Below, piece after piece: positions 7,509-16,127 of a stretch of DNA of 43,871 nucleotides (within the stretch, counting starts at the first letter, position 1; each line of letters begins with the position of its first letter). The notes beneath the pieces are model-generated. The model was not told where the DNA came from. It was given only the letters and a program-made list of their open reading frames with translations, and did not search any database. The DNA lies in assembly GCA_050485905.1 (NCBI GenBank), contig JBJHCH010000013.1:1-43871 (forward strand), read 5' to 3'. The translations under genes and the position numbers were made by a program. This DNA comes from JAWLCA01 sp050485905 (GTDB lineage Bacteria; Pseudomonadota; Alphaproteobacteria; Rhodobacterales; Rhodobacteraceae).

Positions 7509-8747
7509 TCAGCCCGCCTTGTCCAGATCGAAGGCATCATGGAGTGCCTGCACGGCGAGTTCCATATATTTCCTGTCGATCAGCACGGAAATCTTGATCT
7601 CTGAGGTTGTGATGACCTTTATATTGATCCCCTCAGACGCGAGTGCCTGAAACATGCGCGCCGCGACGCCGGCATGACTGCGCATCCCGATGCCGACGAC
7701 GCTCACCTTGGCGACATCGGTATCGGCGACAAGACCGTGAAAGTTGATCTCGCCGCCCTCGCGCGCGCCAAGCAGCGCCTTTTCGGCGCGCTTTACCTGG
7801 TCGATAGGACAGGAAAAGGTCATGTCCGTGCGACCCTCGTCCGAGATGTTCTGCACGATCATGTCGACGTTCACCCCGGCCACAGCCAGTGGACCGAAGA
7901 TCGCCGCGGCGATGCCAGGGCGGTCGGCCACCGATTGCAGAGTCATCTTCGCCTCGTCGCGCGAATAGGCCACGCCTGCGACGGCTTTCGTTTCCATGAT
8001 GTCCTCCTCGTCACAGACCAGGGTGCCCGAATTCTCATCGGTGTCGTCAAAGCTGGACAGCACGCGCAGCTTCACCTTGTAGCGCATCGCCAGCTCGACA
8101 GACCGCGTCTGCAACACCTTTGCGCCAAGGCTGGCAAGCTCCAGCATCTCTTCATAGGCGATGCGATCCAGCTTTCGCGCCTTGCTGCTGATCCGGGGGT
8201 CGGTGGTATAGACCCCATCAACATCGGTGTAGATGTCGCAACAATCCGCCCCGAAGGCCGCAGCAAAGGCCACGGCTGTAGTGTCGGATCCGCCCCGGCC
8301 AAGGGTGGTGATCCGTCCTTCGGCACTGACCCCCTGAAAGCCTGCCACCACGGCGACCTTGAACCCTTCCGCGAACTTGGCGTCGATGTTCTTTCGCGGG
8401 ATGCCTATGAAACGCGCCGCCGAATGGGCCGAAGTGGTCTGGATCGGCACCTGCCAGCCCTGCCAACTCCGCGCCGGCACGTCCATTTCCTGCAAGGTCA
8501 ACGCCATCAGCCCGGCGGTCACATTCTCGCCCGAGGCCACGACGGCATCGTATTCGCGTGCATCGAACAGCGGCGATGTCTGTTCGACCCAGCCCACCAA
8601 TTCGTTCGTCTTTCCAGCCATGGCAGAGACGATGACGATCACGTCATATCCGCGTTCGACCTCGCGCTTGACCTTCGCGGCGGCATTGCGGATGCGCGCG
8701 AGGTCGGCCACCGAGGTGCCCCCGAATTTCATCACCAGAAGCGGCAT
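7509..8747 (-). CDS. lysC: Aspartate kinase
   Basis: A 412-residue aspartate kinase that phosphorylates aspartate as the first step to lysine, threonine and methionine. The kinase signature is MKFGGTSVADLARI at the N-terminus, then RGGSDTTAVAFAAAFGA and CDIYTDVDGVYTTDPR. Two ACT regulatory domains follow (about 265-400, including MIVQNISDEGRTDMTFS and VVGIGMRSHAGVAARMFQAL). I prefer the ATG at 8747 (MPLLVMKF), with GGGAC 6 nt upstream, over the ATG at 8759 that has no ribosome site. It is followed by ptsP, and the caspase-like gene ends 68 bp upstream. Confidence 0.95.
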   Translation of the reverse strand: MPLLVMKFGGTSVADLARIRNAAAKVKREVERGYDVIVIVSAMAGKTNELVGWVEQTSPLFDAREYDAVVASGENVTAGLMALTLQEMDVPARSWQGWQVPIQTTSAHSAARFIGIPRKNIDAKFAEGFKVAVVAGFQGVSAEGRITTLGRGGSDTTAVAFAAAFGADCCDIYTDVDGVYTTDPRISSKARKLDRIAYEEMLELASLGAKVLQTRSVELAMRYKVKLRVLSSFDDTDENSGTLVCDEEDIMETKAVAGVAYSRDEAKMTLQSVADRPGIAAAIFGPLAVAGVNVDMIVQNISDEGRTDMTFSCPIDQVKRAEKALLGAREGGEINFHGLVADTDVAKVSVVGIGMRSHAGVAARMFQALASEGINIKVITTSEIKISVLIDRKYMELAVQALHDAFDLDKAG

Positions 8748-8815
8748 TGCGCGTCCCATGGGCAGGCGTCAGATCGCGCGCTTCCTATGCCAAGGGTGGG
8801 GGGTGCGCAAGGCGG

Positions 8816-10174
8816 TCAGAGGCTGAGGACAGCCACGAACATGTTGAACGCGCCGAGTAGCGCCAAGCCGTTCACCACCCAGCCACCCAACTTCAGAAGT
8901 GGCCGGTAGCGCCAGATGTTCGCCCCGATCCCGAGCAAGGCGATCATCGGACCGGTGATAAGGTCGCCCAGGTCCACTGCCGTCTCGACGCTGCTTGCGA
9001 ACAGGATCACCGCCAGCACGATCAGACCGATCGGTGTGCCGTAATTGGCCATGCCGGGCGTGCCGAGGCTCGAGTCGATCTTTGCTGCGAACCCCGTCGC
9101 TGCGGGTGCAGGTGTCGGCGCAGGTTGTGGTGGTTCAGGCTTTGGTGGTTCCGGTTGCGGTGGCTTCGGACGCGGGTCCGGCTTCGGCGGCTCGGGTTCC
9201 GGCGGTGGCGCGGGCTCCTGTCGCTGCGCCCGCCAGTAGGCCGAGCTGAACTCGCCCAGCGTCGATTTGCCGTCAAGGAAGGCGAGCGTCGCCACCTCGA
9301 TCGATTTTTCGGCCGGCGTTTGCTGTGTCACTGGCTTCGACAGGGCGGCGAAGGCGGCGCTTGCCACGCTGGCGTCCAGCGTGCCCTCGGCGACATGCTT
9401 GAACAGCAACTGGCGCGCGTCGTTGGCGCGGTCCTTGCGGCTGTCCTTACCGCTGCGGGCGATCAGTATGTCGCCGTGACCTGAAAACTCGCGGTTCGGG
9501 CGCTGTGGGCTGTCGGCGCGGATCTCCTTCGCGACGTATTCGTAGAGGTCGTCCATCGTGACGAACCCGCGCCCGATCACGTCGGCGGCGCCGGTTCTCA
9601 GGCCCTCGATCACGTGCTTGGTGAAGACGCCGTAGTCGTCGCCCTCTTTCTCCTGCGCGGTCTCGATGGAATCCGAGGCCGTCATCAGGTAGGTGCCGGT
9701 GCCCTCGACGCTCAGTTTCAGTGTGTCGTCCAGCGCGCTGCGGGCAGAGACGCCGGCGGCTGCCCCGGAAAAGCAACAGTCCAGCAACATCACCCTGTTC
9801 TCGGCCCGGCACTTCTTGAACTGGTCGCGCACGAACGAGATCGGCAGCGCCGTCGCCTCCAGCAGGTCGATCTCGCTATCAGTGGTGCAGAGGTGCAGCG
9901 CAAAGGAGCCATCGAGTTTGCCGTGGCCGGAATAGTAGAACAGCACCGTGTCGTTGCGCTTCGCGTCACGGCAGAAGGCCACGAGCGCGCGTTTTGCTTC
10001 GTTGCTCGTTGCGTCGCGCAGCAACTCCACCGTCTCGAAGCCGCCCAGTTCGGGGCTCTGCAGCACCTCGGCCATACCGTCCACGTCATTGACGGGGCAG
10101 CGCAGATCGGGAAGGGCAGGGTCGGCAGGATAGGCCGCGGTGCCGATCAGCAAGGCGCGGCGCTCTCCGCTCAT
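8816..10174 (-). CDS. Caspase-like (C14) peptidase with Pro-rich linker and C-terminal membrane anchor
   Basis: A 452-residue protein. Residues 1-240 form a caspase/metacaspase-type domain: strand RRALLIGTAAYP, PVNDVDGMAEVL, the His motif VLFYYSGHG (His84) and the Cys motif VMLLDCCFSG (Cys134, with Asp132 in the metacaspase basic-P1 pocket position). Both catalytic residues are intact. A helical region (245-315) is followed by a Pro/Glu/Lys linker (about 318-365) built of PEPPKP-like units, then three predicted membrane helices (about 380-452). The peptidase is therefore probably tethered to the inner membrane, facing the cytoplasm since no signal peptide is seen. Its start overlaps the stop of the upstream small gene by 4 nt (ATGA), so the two are translationally coupled. 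No NTPase or classical death-fold partner gene is next to it. Confidence 0.85.
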   Translation of the reverse strand: MSGERRALLIGTAAYPADPALPDLRCPVNDVDGMAEVLQSPELGGFETVELLRDATSNEAKRALVAFCRDAKRNDTVLFYYSGHGKLDGSFALHLCTTDSEIDLLEATALPISFVRDQFKKCRAENRVMLLDCCFSGAAAGVSARSALDDTLKLSVEGTGTYLMTASDSIETAQEKEGDDYGVFTKHVIEGLRTGAADVIGRGFVTMDDLYEYVAKEIRADSPQRPNREFSGHGDILIARSGKDSRKDRANDARQLLFKHVAEGTLDASVASAAFAALSKPVTQQTPAEKSIEVATLAFLDGKSTLGEFSSAYWRAQRQEPAPPPEPEPPKPDPRPKPPQPEPPKPEPPQPAPTPAPAATGFAAKIDSSLGTPGMANYGTPIGLIVLAVILFASSVETAVDLGDLITGPMIALLGIGANIWRYRPLLKLGGWVVNGLALLGAFNMFVAVLSL

Positions 10175-10545
10175 GTCGCGGGCCGGCCGATGCCCTGCAG
10201 ATCGCGGATCAACGCAACGATCTGTTCGGTGTTCATGTTGGACGAGGCAATCTCGATCTTCGTTCCGTCCGCACCGGTGACGACGATCTTCGCCTCGGTG
10301 TTGCGGGTCAGGTAGTGGCGGATCACATCGATCAGCGCCTTCGTCGCCTCGGGCGCCGCAACCGAGATCAGGAACGACCCTATTGCCGCCATCGCGCCCT
10401 TCTGGCCCGGCTGGATCGGAGCATCCTCGATCTGCTCAACCAGGATGTCGCGCTGCATGGCGAGCTGCTGCGACAGCATGCGGGTGTCCTGCTGCAGCGC
10501 CGCGCCGCGCGCCTCTGGGTTCTCGATGGTGAGGATTGCCGCCAT
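10171..10545 (-). CDS. Small protein resembling effector-associated constant component EACC1
   Basis: A 124-residue protein. The first half is helical with many Gln and Leu (LQQDTRMLSQQLAMQRDILV); the second has a Gly/Ala helix (KGAMAAIGSFLISVAAPEAT), a helix with basic residues and then IVVTGADGTKIEIASSN followed by a closing helix. The order of long helix, then a beta-hairpin of the V-x-G-x-DG-x-x-V/I-E-I type, then a helix, is what I recall for EACC1, the constant subunit found beside caspase- or trypsin-like effectors in bacterial conflict operons. The assignment is from pattern memory, not an alignment. It has a good ribosome site (AAGGT) and is coupled to the caspase gene by an ATGA overlap, which independently supports a joint function. 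Confidence 0.6.
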   Translation of the reverse strand: MAAILTIENPEARGAALQQDTRMLSQQLAMQRDILVEQIEDAPIQPGQKGAMAAIGSFLISVAAPEATKALIDVIRHYLTRNTEAKIVVTGADGTKIEIASSNMNTEQIVALIRDLQGIGRPAT

Positions 10546-10616
10546 GGTTGACCTTGCGGAACGGTTTATCCCGACAGGCTAGCAGAGGCAGCGCCGCACG
10601 CAAGAAATTTGGTGCC

Positions 10617-11051
10617 TCAGTTGGCCTTGCGCTGCGGCAGGAAGGGCAGGGGTGCCACCGGAACCCCATCTTCGAGCAGTTTGCGCGCCTCGTCGGGTCG
10701 TGCCTCGCCGTAGATCGACCGTTCCTCGGCCGCGCCTTCATGAATTGCACGGGCCTCGGCGGCGAAGTTCAGGCCAACGTAATCCGCGTTTTCCTCGACC
10801 TGACGGCGCAGTTCTGCAATGGCCTTTTCCACATCGGTTGCCGGCGCCTTCAACGGGCGTCGCACTTCGGCGTCGGGGCGCGAGCGTGCGGGGCGCACCG
10901 ACGGAGCCATCAGTGCTTTCTCTACCTGCTTGCCGCCGCAAACAGGGCAGGAGACCTGCCCGGCGCGCTGCAACGTGTCGAACGCCGCCGCCGAGGCAAA
11001 CCAGCTTTCGAAGCCGTGGTCGTTGCCGCATTTCAGGTTGTAGCGGATCAT
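10617..11051 (-). CDS. DUF1178 family protein
   Basis: A 144-residue protein beginning MIRYNLKCGNDHGFESWF, the characteristic opening of DUF1178, followed by a CPVCG zinc-ribbon-like pair and KALMAPSV. The C-terminal half (EKAIAELRRQVEENADYVG, FAAEARAIHEG, IYGEARPDEARKLLEDG) is the conserved helical part of the family. Function is unknown; the arrangement of Cys pairs suggests metal binding. The upstream extension of the frame to 11120 is not credible because the family starts at MIRY. It precedes the EACC1-like gene by 71 bp on the same strand and is divergent from the glutathione peroxidase gene. Confidence 0.85.
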   Translation of the reverse strand: MIRYNLKCGNDHGFESWFASAAAFDTLQRAGQVSCPVCGGKQVEKALMAPSVRPARSRPDAEVRRPLKAPATDVEKAIAELRRQVEENADYVGLNFAAEARAIHEGAAEERSIYGEARPDEARKLLEDGVPVAPLPFLPQRKAN

Positions 11052-11198
11052 TCCTGCCTCTGCTTGCCGAGCGTAGCACGCGCTGACCGCGACAGCTAAG
11101 GAAATACCCCGTGAAATCAAGCCCTCGTGTTCTGGTCTGTTTGCCTTGATCCGATGGCATCGGGCGTTACCTTGCTACAGACGAAGATGGAGGTGCAG

Positions 11199-11726
11199 AT
11201 GCGCTTGATCGCCGCTCTTGCCACGGTGTTGGTGCTTGCGCTGCACAGCCCGGCCGAAGCTCTGCCACGCGGGCTTGAATGGCCATCCATCGACGGCGGC
11301 ACGCTTACGATGGACGCTTGGCGCGGCTCGCCGGTTCTGGTTGTCAACACCGCGTCGCTCTGTGGTTTCACGCGGCAATATGACGATCTGCAGGCATTGC
11401 ACGAGCGTTACGCAAGCCGCGGACTGGTCGTGCTGGCGGTCCCGTCGAACGACTTCAATCAGGAGTTGGGATCGGCCGCCGAGGTGCAGGAGTTCTGCGA
11501 AGTCAATTTTGGCCTGACCCTGCCTATGACAGAGATTACCCCGGTGCTGGGGTCGCGGGCGCATCCCTTCTACCGCTGGCTGGCAGCCGAGCATGGCTTT
11601 ACGCCGGGCTGGAATTTCCACAAGGTTCTGATCGGACCTAGCGGAGAGGTGGCTGGCACATGGGGATCGGGCACGCGACCGACATCCGCGCCGATCAGGG
11701 ACCGTATCGAGGCGCTGCTGAACTAG
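11199..11726 (+). CDS. Glutathione peroxidase family protein, periplasmic
   Basis: A 175-residue thiol peroxidase with a clear signal peptide (MRLIAALATVLVLALHSPAEA, cleavage after AEA) so it should act in the periplasm on peroxides. The active-site Cys55 is in NTASLCGFTRQY; GWNFHKVLI supplies the Trp-Asn pair. The usual Gln of the NQFG motif is replaced (VPSNDFNQE). Start at 11199 is supported by GGAGG at the right distance; frames extending upstream to 11127 would bury the signal peptide. Its stop is 2 bp before the GTG of the deacetylase-like gene, so the two are likely co-transcribed. Confidence 0.88.
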   Translation: MRLIAALATVLVLALHSPAEALPRGLEWPSIDGGTLTMDAWRGSPVLVVNTASLCGFTRQYDDLQALHERYASRGLVVLAVPSNDFNQELGSAAEVQEFCEVNFGLTLPMTEITPVLGSRAHPFYRWLAAEHGFTPGWNFHKVLIGPSGEVAGTWGSGTRPTSAPIRDRIEALLN

Positions 11727-11728
11727 AC

Positions 11729-12829
11729 GTGCCCGTATTCATCGGGTCAGAGATATACCGTCGATCGAGCTATGGTCCTACGCACCCGCTGCGGGTGCCG
11801 CGTGTTTCAACTGTGATGGACCTTGCCCGCGCGATGGGTTGGTTTGCGCCCGGGCAATATCTGAACAGCCCGCGCGCGAAGCCCGCGGCGCTCACGCTGT
11901 GGCACGATCCGGCCTATGTCGCAGCCCTGCAGCGGGCCGAGGCCGAGGGGCGCGTGGACGACGTAACACGCGCCCGGTATGGATTGGGGACCACTGCCAA
12001 CCCCGTCTTTCCTGAGATGTTCCGACGTCCCGCCACTTCGGCCGGGGCTACGATGCTGGCGGCGGAACTGGTGCGCGATGGCGGCGTGATCTACGCGCCG
12101 GCCGGCGGAACGCATCATGGGTTGCGCGACCGTGCGAACGGCTTCTGCTACCTGAACGATCCGGTTCTGGGGATGCTTGCGCTGCGCCGCCACGGCGTCC
12201 GCCGTATCGCTTATGTGGATATCGACGCGCATCACTGCGACGGGGTCCAGGCGGCCTTTGCCGGTGATTCCGAGGCGCTGCTGATCTCGGTCCACGAACA
12301 GAGCCGCTGGCCCTTCACCGGTGCGCTGGACGATGACGGCGGCGGGAACTGTCTGAACCTGCCGGTGCCGCGGGGCCTTAACGACGCCGAACTGCGCGCC
12401 ATCCTGCACGAGTTGATCCTGCCCCGCGTCGCGGCCTTTGCGCCCGAGGCGATCATGCTGCAATGCGGGGCGGATGCGGTCGACGAGGATCCGCTGTCGC
12501 GGCTTTCGCTGTCCAACAACGCGCATTGGCAGGTTGTGGCGGCGCTGCGGCCCCTGGTTTCGCGCTATATCGTTCTGGGCGGCGGCGGCTACAACCCCTG
12601 GTCCGTGGGGCGGCTCTGGTCGGGCGTCTGGGCGGTGCTGGCGGGCCACGAAATTCCAGACCGCCTGCCTGCCCCGGCCGAGGACGTGTTGCGCGCCCTG
12701 CGCTGGCCGGGCCACAGCCGCGGCCGCAATCCGCCCGACCACTGGTTCACAACTCTGCGCGATACACCGCGCGAGGGTCCGGTGCGAGCCGAGATTCGCG
12801 ACCGCATTGCGCATCTGGCGCGCCGATGA
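11729..12829 (+). CDS. Histone deacetylase family protein (AcuC-like)
   Basis: A 366-residue zinc-dependent deacetylase-fold protein. Visible are the double histidine GGTHHGLRD, GFCYLNDPVLG, the zinc-site DIDAHHCDGVQ, the second pocket VHEQSRWPFTG, LQCGADAVDEDPL and the catalytic-loop LGGGGYNPWSVGRLW. This set is that of AcuC-like bacterial enzymes, which remove acetyl groups from protein lysines (acetyl-CoA synthetase in Bacillus) or small amines. The GTG at 11729 is chosen as start, immediately after the peroxidase gene and giving the usual opening VFIGSEIYRRSSYGPTHPL. It overlaps thpR by 4 nt (ATGA). A second member of the superfamily is at 28062. Confidence 0.88.
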   Translation: MPVFIGSEIYRRSSYGPTHPLRVPRVSTVMDLARAMGWFAPGQYLNSPRAKPAALTLWHDPAYVAALQRAEAEGRVDDVTRARYGLGTTANPVFPEMFRRPATSAGATMLAAELVRDGGVIYAPAGGTHHGLRDRANGFCYLNDPVLGMLALRRHGVRRIAYVDIDAHHCDGVQAAFAGDSEALLISVHEQSRWPFTGALDDDGGGNCLNLPVPRGLNDAELRAILHELILPRVAAFAPEAIMLQCGADAVDEDPLSRLSLSNNAHWQVVAALRPLVSRYIVLGGGGYNPWSVGRLWSGVWAVLAGHEIPDRLPAPAEDVLRALRWPGHSRGRNPPDHWFTTLRDTPREGPVRAEIRDRIAHLARR

Positions 12830-13374
12830 CGCGCGCCTTTGTCGCCCTCACTCTGCCCGACGAACTGGCCGAGGCGGCTGAGGACATCGCCGTGGACCTG
12901 CCGGTTCCGCGGACGGTGCCAGCCGAGAACATGCATCTGACGCTGGTCTTCCTGGGCGATCTTGGCGGCCCGCTTCTGGAAGACCTGCATAGTGCTCTGT
13001 CAGAGATCCGCGCGACGGGCTTCACGCTGCATCTCGGAGGTCTCGACACCTTCGGGGGTGAGCGCCCGCGCTCGGTCCATCTGCGCTGCGCCCCCGAACC
13101 GGCGCTGGATCTGCTGCAGCGCAAGGTGGTCACCGCAGTGCGCCGTATCGGTCTGCAGCCGGAAGGGCGGCGCTTTACGCCCCATGTCACCCTGGCGCGC
13201 TTCGCGCCATCGGCTGTGGACCGCGCGCGGCTGGGCGCGGCCCTGCTGGCAGCGGCGGGCGTGCGGCTTGACCCCTTCTTCGTCACCGATTTCCGGCTGA
13301 TGGAATCCCGGCTGGGCCGGTCCGGGGCAAGCTACAGCATGCTCGCGCGTTACCCTCTGGAGGCTGCGCCTTGA
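12826..13374 (+). CDS. thpR: RNA 2',3'-cyclic phosphodiesterase (2H family)
   Basis: A 182-residue 2H phosphoesterase. The two HxT motifs are MHLTLVFLGDL (about residue 33) and PHVTLARF (about residue 120), and the start MTRAFVALTLPDELAEAAED is typical. It opens 2',3'-cyclic phosphate at RNA ends (historically called 2'-5' RNA ligase). It overlaps the upstream deacetylase gene by 4 nt and the downstream LysR gene by 4 nt, so all three are probably translated from one transcript. Confidence 0.9.
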   Translation: MTRAFVALTLPDELAEAAEDIAVDLPVPRTVPAENMHLTLVFLGDLGGPLLEDLHSALSEIRATGFTLHLGGLDTFGGERPRSVHLRCAPEPALDLLQRKVVTAVRRIGLQPEGRRFTPHVTLARFAPSAVDRARLGAALLAAAGVRLDPFFVTDFRLMESRLGRSGASYSMLARYPLEAAP

Positions 13375-14267
13375 TCGACAAGCTGGAGATGTTCATCGCA
13401 TTGGCCAACGAACGCCATTTCGGCCGCGCGGCCGAGGTGTGCGGCGTGACGCAGCCCAGCCTATCCACCGCTATCAAGCAACTGGAGGATCAGCTTGGGG
13501 TGCAACTCGTTTGGCGGGGTTCGCGTTTTCAGGGTCTTACACCTGAGGGCCAGCGCGTCCTTGAATGGGCTCGCCGGATCGTCGCCGATGCCCGCGCGCT
13601 GAAGGATGAGATGCGCACGGCGCGCGAGGGGTTGTCGGGCATTCTGCGGCTGGGGGTGATTCCCACCGCGCTGCCGATGATCGTGGACCTGACGAACCGG
13701 TTCACCCGGCGTCATCCCAATGTGCGGCTCAAGGTCTTCTCGCGCACCTCGGTCGAGATCCTGGCCGAGATCGACAACCTGACCATCGACGCGGGCATCA
13801 GCTATCTGGCGAACGAACCGCTGGGCCGGGTCTCGACAGTGCCGCTCTACCATGAAGCCTATCGCCTGCTGGTCGCGCCCGGCCATCCGCAGGCCGCCCG
13901 CAGGCGCGTTGGATGGGCCGAGGCTGCTGAGGGGCCGCTTTGTCTGCTGAGTGGCGACATGCAAAACCGGCGCATCGTCAATCAGCATTTCGCTGCTGCC
14001 GGGATCACCCCGGCACCGACAGTCGAGTCGAACTCGATGATCGCGCTGCTGGCCCATGTGATGACCGGGCGCTGGGCCAGCGTGGTGCCGGTGAAGCTAG
14101 CTGACCTGTTCGCCGGGGGTCTGGGGCTGTCCGCCATTCCCATCGGCGATGGCGAGGCGACGCATCTGGTCGGGCTGATCGCGCCGTGGCGCGAGCCGCA
14201 CACCCCGGTGATCGACGCCCTGCTAGACACCGCGCGCCGCATAAGTGAGGTTGGCGCCCGGACGTGA
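13371..14267 (+). CDS. LysR family transcriptional regulator
   Basis: A 298-residue LysR protein: winged helix-turn-helix at residues 1-60 (MFIALANERHFGRAAEVCGV, TQPSLSTAIKQLEDQLG), then an effector-binding domain. The start is an unusual TTG at 13371, supported by GGAGG 8 nt upstream and by the exact position of the family N-terminus (IDKLEMFIALANE); it overlaps the thpR stop (TTGA). The gene precedes the threonine dehydratase-like gene by 12 bp on the same strand, so it may regulate that operon, but its target is not visible from sequence. Confidence 0.88.
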   Translation: MIDKLEMFIALANERHFGRAAEVCGVTQPSLSTAIKQLEDQLGVQLVWRGSRFQGLTPEGQRVLEWARRIVADARALKDEMRTAREGLSGILRLGVIPTALPMIVDLTNRFTRRHPNVRLKVFSRTSVEILAEIDNLTIDAGISYLANEPLGRVSTVPLYHEAYRLLVAPGHPQAARRRVGWAEAAEGPLCLLSGDMQNRRIVNQHFAAAGITPAPTVESNSMIALLAHVMTGRWASVVPVKLADLFAGGLGLSAIPIGDGEATHLVGLIAPWREPHTPVIDALLDTARRISEVGART

Positions 14268-14279
14268 ACCGGAGGCACC

Positions 14280-15260
14280 ATGACCACACCCTTTCTTAGC
14301 AGCAAAGAGTTGACGGATGCCGCGGCGCTGGTGCACCGGCAGATGTCGCCCACGCCACAATACGCATGGCCGCTGCTGGCCGAAGCCACCGGCGCAGAGG
14401 TTTGGGTGAAGCATGAAAACCACGGGCCAACCGGCGCCTTCAAGGTGCGTGGCGGGATCACCTATATCGACTGGCTGCGCCGCACCCAGCCGGATTGCGC
14501 TGGTGTCGTCACGGCGACACGCGGCAATCACGGCCAGAGCCAGGCGCGCGCCGCCCGCGCTGCGGGTCTGCGTGCGCTGATCTATGTGCCGCACGGCAAT
14601 TCGGTGGAAAAGAACGCAGCGATGCGCGCCTTTGGTGCCGAACTGGAGGAGCACGGACAGGATTTCGACGAGGCGCGCGAGGAAGCCTATCGCGTGGCCG
14701 GCGTGGAGGGGTTGCACATCGTACCACCGTTTCACCGCGAACTGGTACGGGGCGTGGCGACCTATGCGCTGGAGTTCTTCACCGCGCGGCCTGACCTGCA
14801 CACAGTCTATGTGCCTATCGGCTGCGGGTCCGGCATCTGCGGCGTCATCGCAGCGCGCGACGCGCTGGGGTTGGATACGCAGGTCGTCGGCGTTGTCTCG
14901 GCTCACGCGGCCACTGCCAAGCTGTCTGCCGAGGCCGGGCGCCTCATCCCCACCGACAGTTGTCGGACGTTTGCCGATGGCATGTCGGTCCGCGTCCCGG
15001 TGCAGGAGGCGCTGGACATCTACGGCCCCGGCACAGAACGCATCGTCGCCGTGACCGACGATGAGGTGGCCGATGCGATCCGGCTCTACTACCGCGCCAC
15101 CCACAACCTTGCCGAAGGTGCAGGCGCCGCTCCGCTTGCCGCCCTGATGCAGGAGCGCGAGGCGATGCGGGGTCGCAAGGTCGGTGTGATCCTGTCTGGC
15201 GGAAACATTGATACCGACTGGTTCCTGACCGTAATGCAGGGCGGCGTGCCATCTGCCTGA
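14280..15260 (+). CDS. Threonine/serine dehydratase-like PLP enzyme
   Basis: A 326-residue fold-type II PLP enzyme without an ACT domain, so of the catabolic, non-feedback-regulated type. The Schiff-base Lys55 is in ENHGPTGAFKVRGG, the phosphate-binding loop is GCGSGICGV, and VTATRGNHGQSQA contacts the substrate. Expected reaction is deamination of threonine or serine to 2-oxo acid and ammonia. The loop differs from the common GGGGL, so other substrates (for example hydroxy-amino acids of osmolyte breakdown) remain possible. An in-operon LysR gene is immediately upstream. Confidence 0.82.
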   Translation: MTTPFLSSKELTDAAALVHRQMSPTPQYAWPLLAEATGAEVWVKHENHGPTGAFKVRGGITYIDWLRRTQPDCAGVVTATRGNHGQSQARAARAAGLRALIYVPHGNSVEKNAAMRAFGAELEEHGQDFDEAREEAYRVAGVEGLHIVPPFHRELVRGVATYALEFFTARPDLHTVYVPIGCGSGICGVIAARDALGLDTQVVGVVSAHAATAKLSAEAGRLIPTDSCRTFADGMSVRVPVQEALDIYGPGTERIVAVTDDEVADAIRLYYRATHNLAEGAGAAPLAALMQEREAMRGRKVGVILSGGNIDTDWFLTVMQGGVPSA

Positions 15261-15323
15261 CGGGCTGGGGAAATCCCGGCTCTCGCCTTGTTGCGGCCGG
15301 GGCGACACTCTACATGGGGCGGG

Positions 15324-16127
15324 ATGAAACACTTGATCCCTTTTCTGCCGAAGCCCCCGACCGTGCCGGTGATCCGGCTTCAAGGCATGATCGTATCGGG
15401 CGGACGCTTCGGCAGTGGGCTGAACGATGCCGGCATCGCGCCGTTGATCGAACGCGCGTTCTCGCGCGGCAAGCCCGCCGCGGTGGCGCTGGTCATCAAC
15501 TCGCCTGGCGGATCGCCGGTGCAGTCCGCGTTGATCGCGGCGCGGATCCGGCGACTGGCCGACGAGAAGAAGGTCAAGGTCCACGCTTTTGTCGAGGATC
15601 TGGCGGCCTCGGGCGGATACTGGCTTGCGACGGCCGCCGACGACATCTGGGTCGATGCCAGCTCCATCGTCGGGTCGATAGGCGTGATTTCATCCAGTTT
15701 CGGCTTTCACGAGGCGATCGGTCGCATCGGGGTGGAGCGGCGGGTGCATACCTCGGGCCGCTCGAAAAGCTTCATGGATCCATTTCGTCCTGAAAAGCCC
15801 GAGGATGTGGAGCGGCTGAAGGCGCTGCAGGTGGAAATCCATGAAGCGTTTATCGAGCAGGTGAAGGCACGCCGCGGTGCGCGACTGAAGCAGGATGCAG
15901 AACTTTTTGCCGGCGATTTCTGGACCGGCCGGCAGGCGGTGGACCTGGGTCTGGCCGACGGGTTGGGCCATCTGGTGCCGAAGCTGAAGGAACTGTATGG
16001 CGACAAGGCCCGTCTGCTGCCCTATGGCCAGCGGCGCGGCCTGCTGCAGCGCCTCGGGGCGGCCACGATATCCGGTGCGATGCATGAGGCCGAGGAGCGC
16101 GTCGCCTGGGCGCGGCATGGGCTCTAG
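15324..16127 (+). CDS. S49 family serine peptidase (SppA/SohB-like, short form)
   Basis: A 267-residue single-domain member of the SppA family. The Ser-Lys dyad is visible: Ser96 in EDLAASGGYWLA and Lys148 in TSGRSKSFMDPF, 52 residues apart as in Bacillus SppA (147 and 199). NSPGGSPVQS and VGSIGVISSSFGF are further signatures. There is no clear N-terminal membrane anchor (MKHLIPFLPKPPTVPVIRL), unlike SppA. The likely role is cleavage of leftover signal peptides or membrane protein fragments. The stop TAG directly abuts the ATG of the following small gene. Confidence 0.88.
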   Translation: MKHLIPFLPKPPTVPVIRLQGMIVSGGRFGSGLNDAGIAPLIERAFSRGKPAAVALVINSPGGSPVQSALIAARIRRLADEKKVKVHAFVEDLAASGGYWLATAADDIWVDASSIVGSIGVISSSFGFHEAIGRIGVERRVHTSGRSKSFMDPFRPEKPEDVERLKALQVEIHEAFIEQVKARRGARLKQDAELFAGDFWTGRQAVDLGLADGLGHLVPKLKELYGDKARLLPYGQRRGLLQRLGAATISGAMHEAEERVAWARHGL

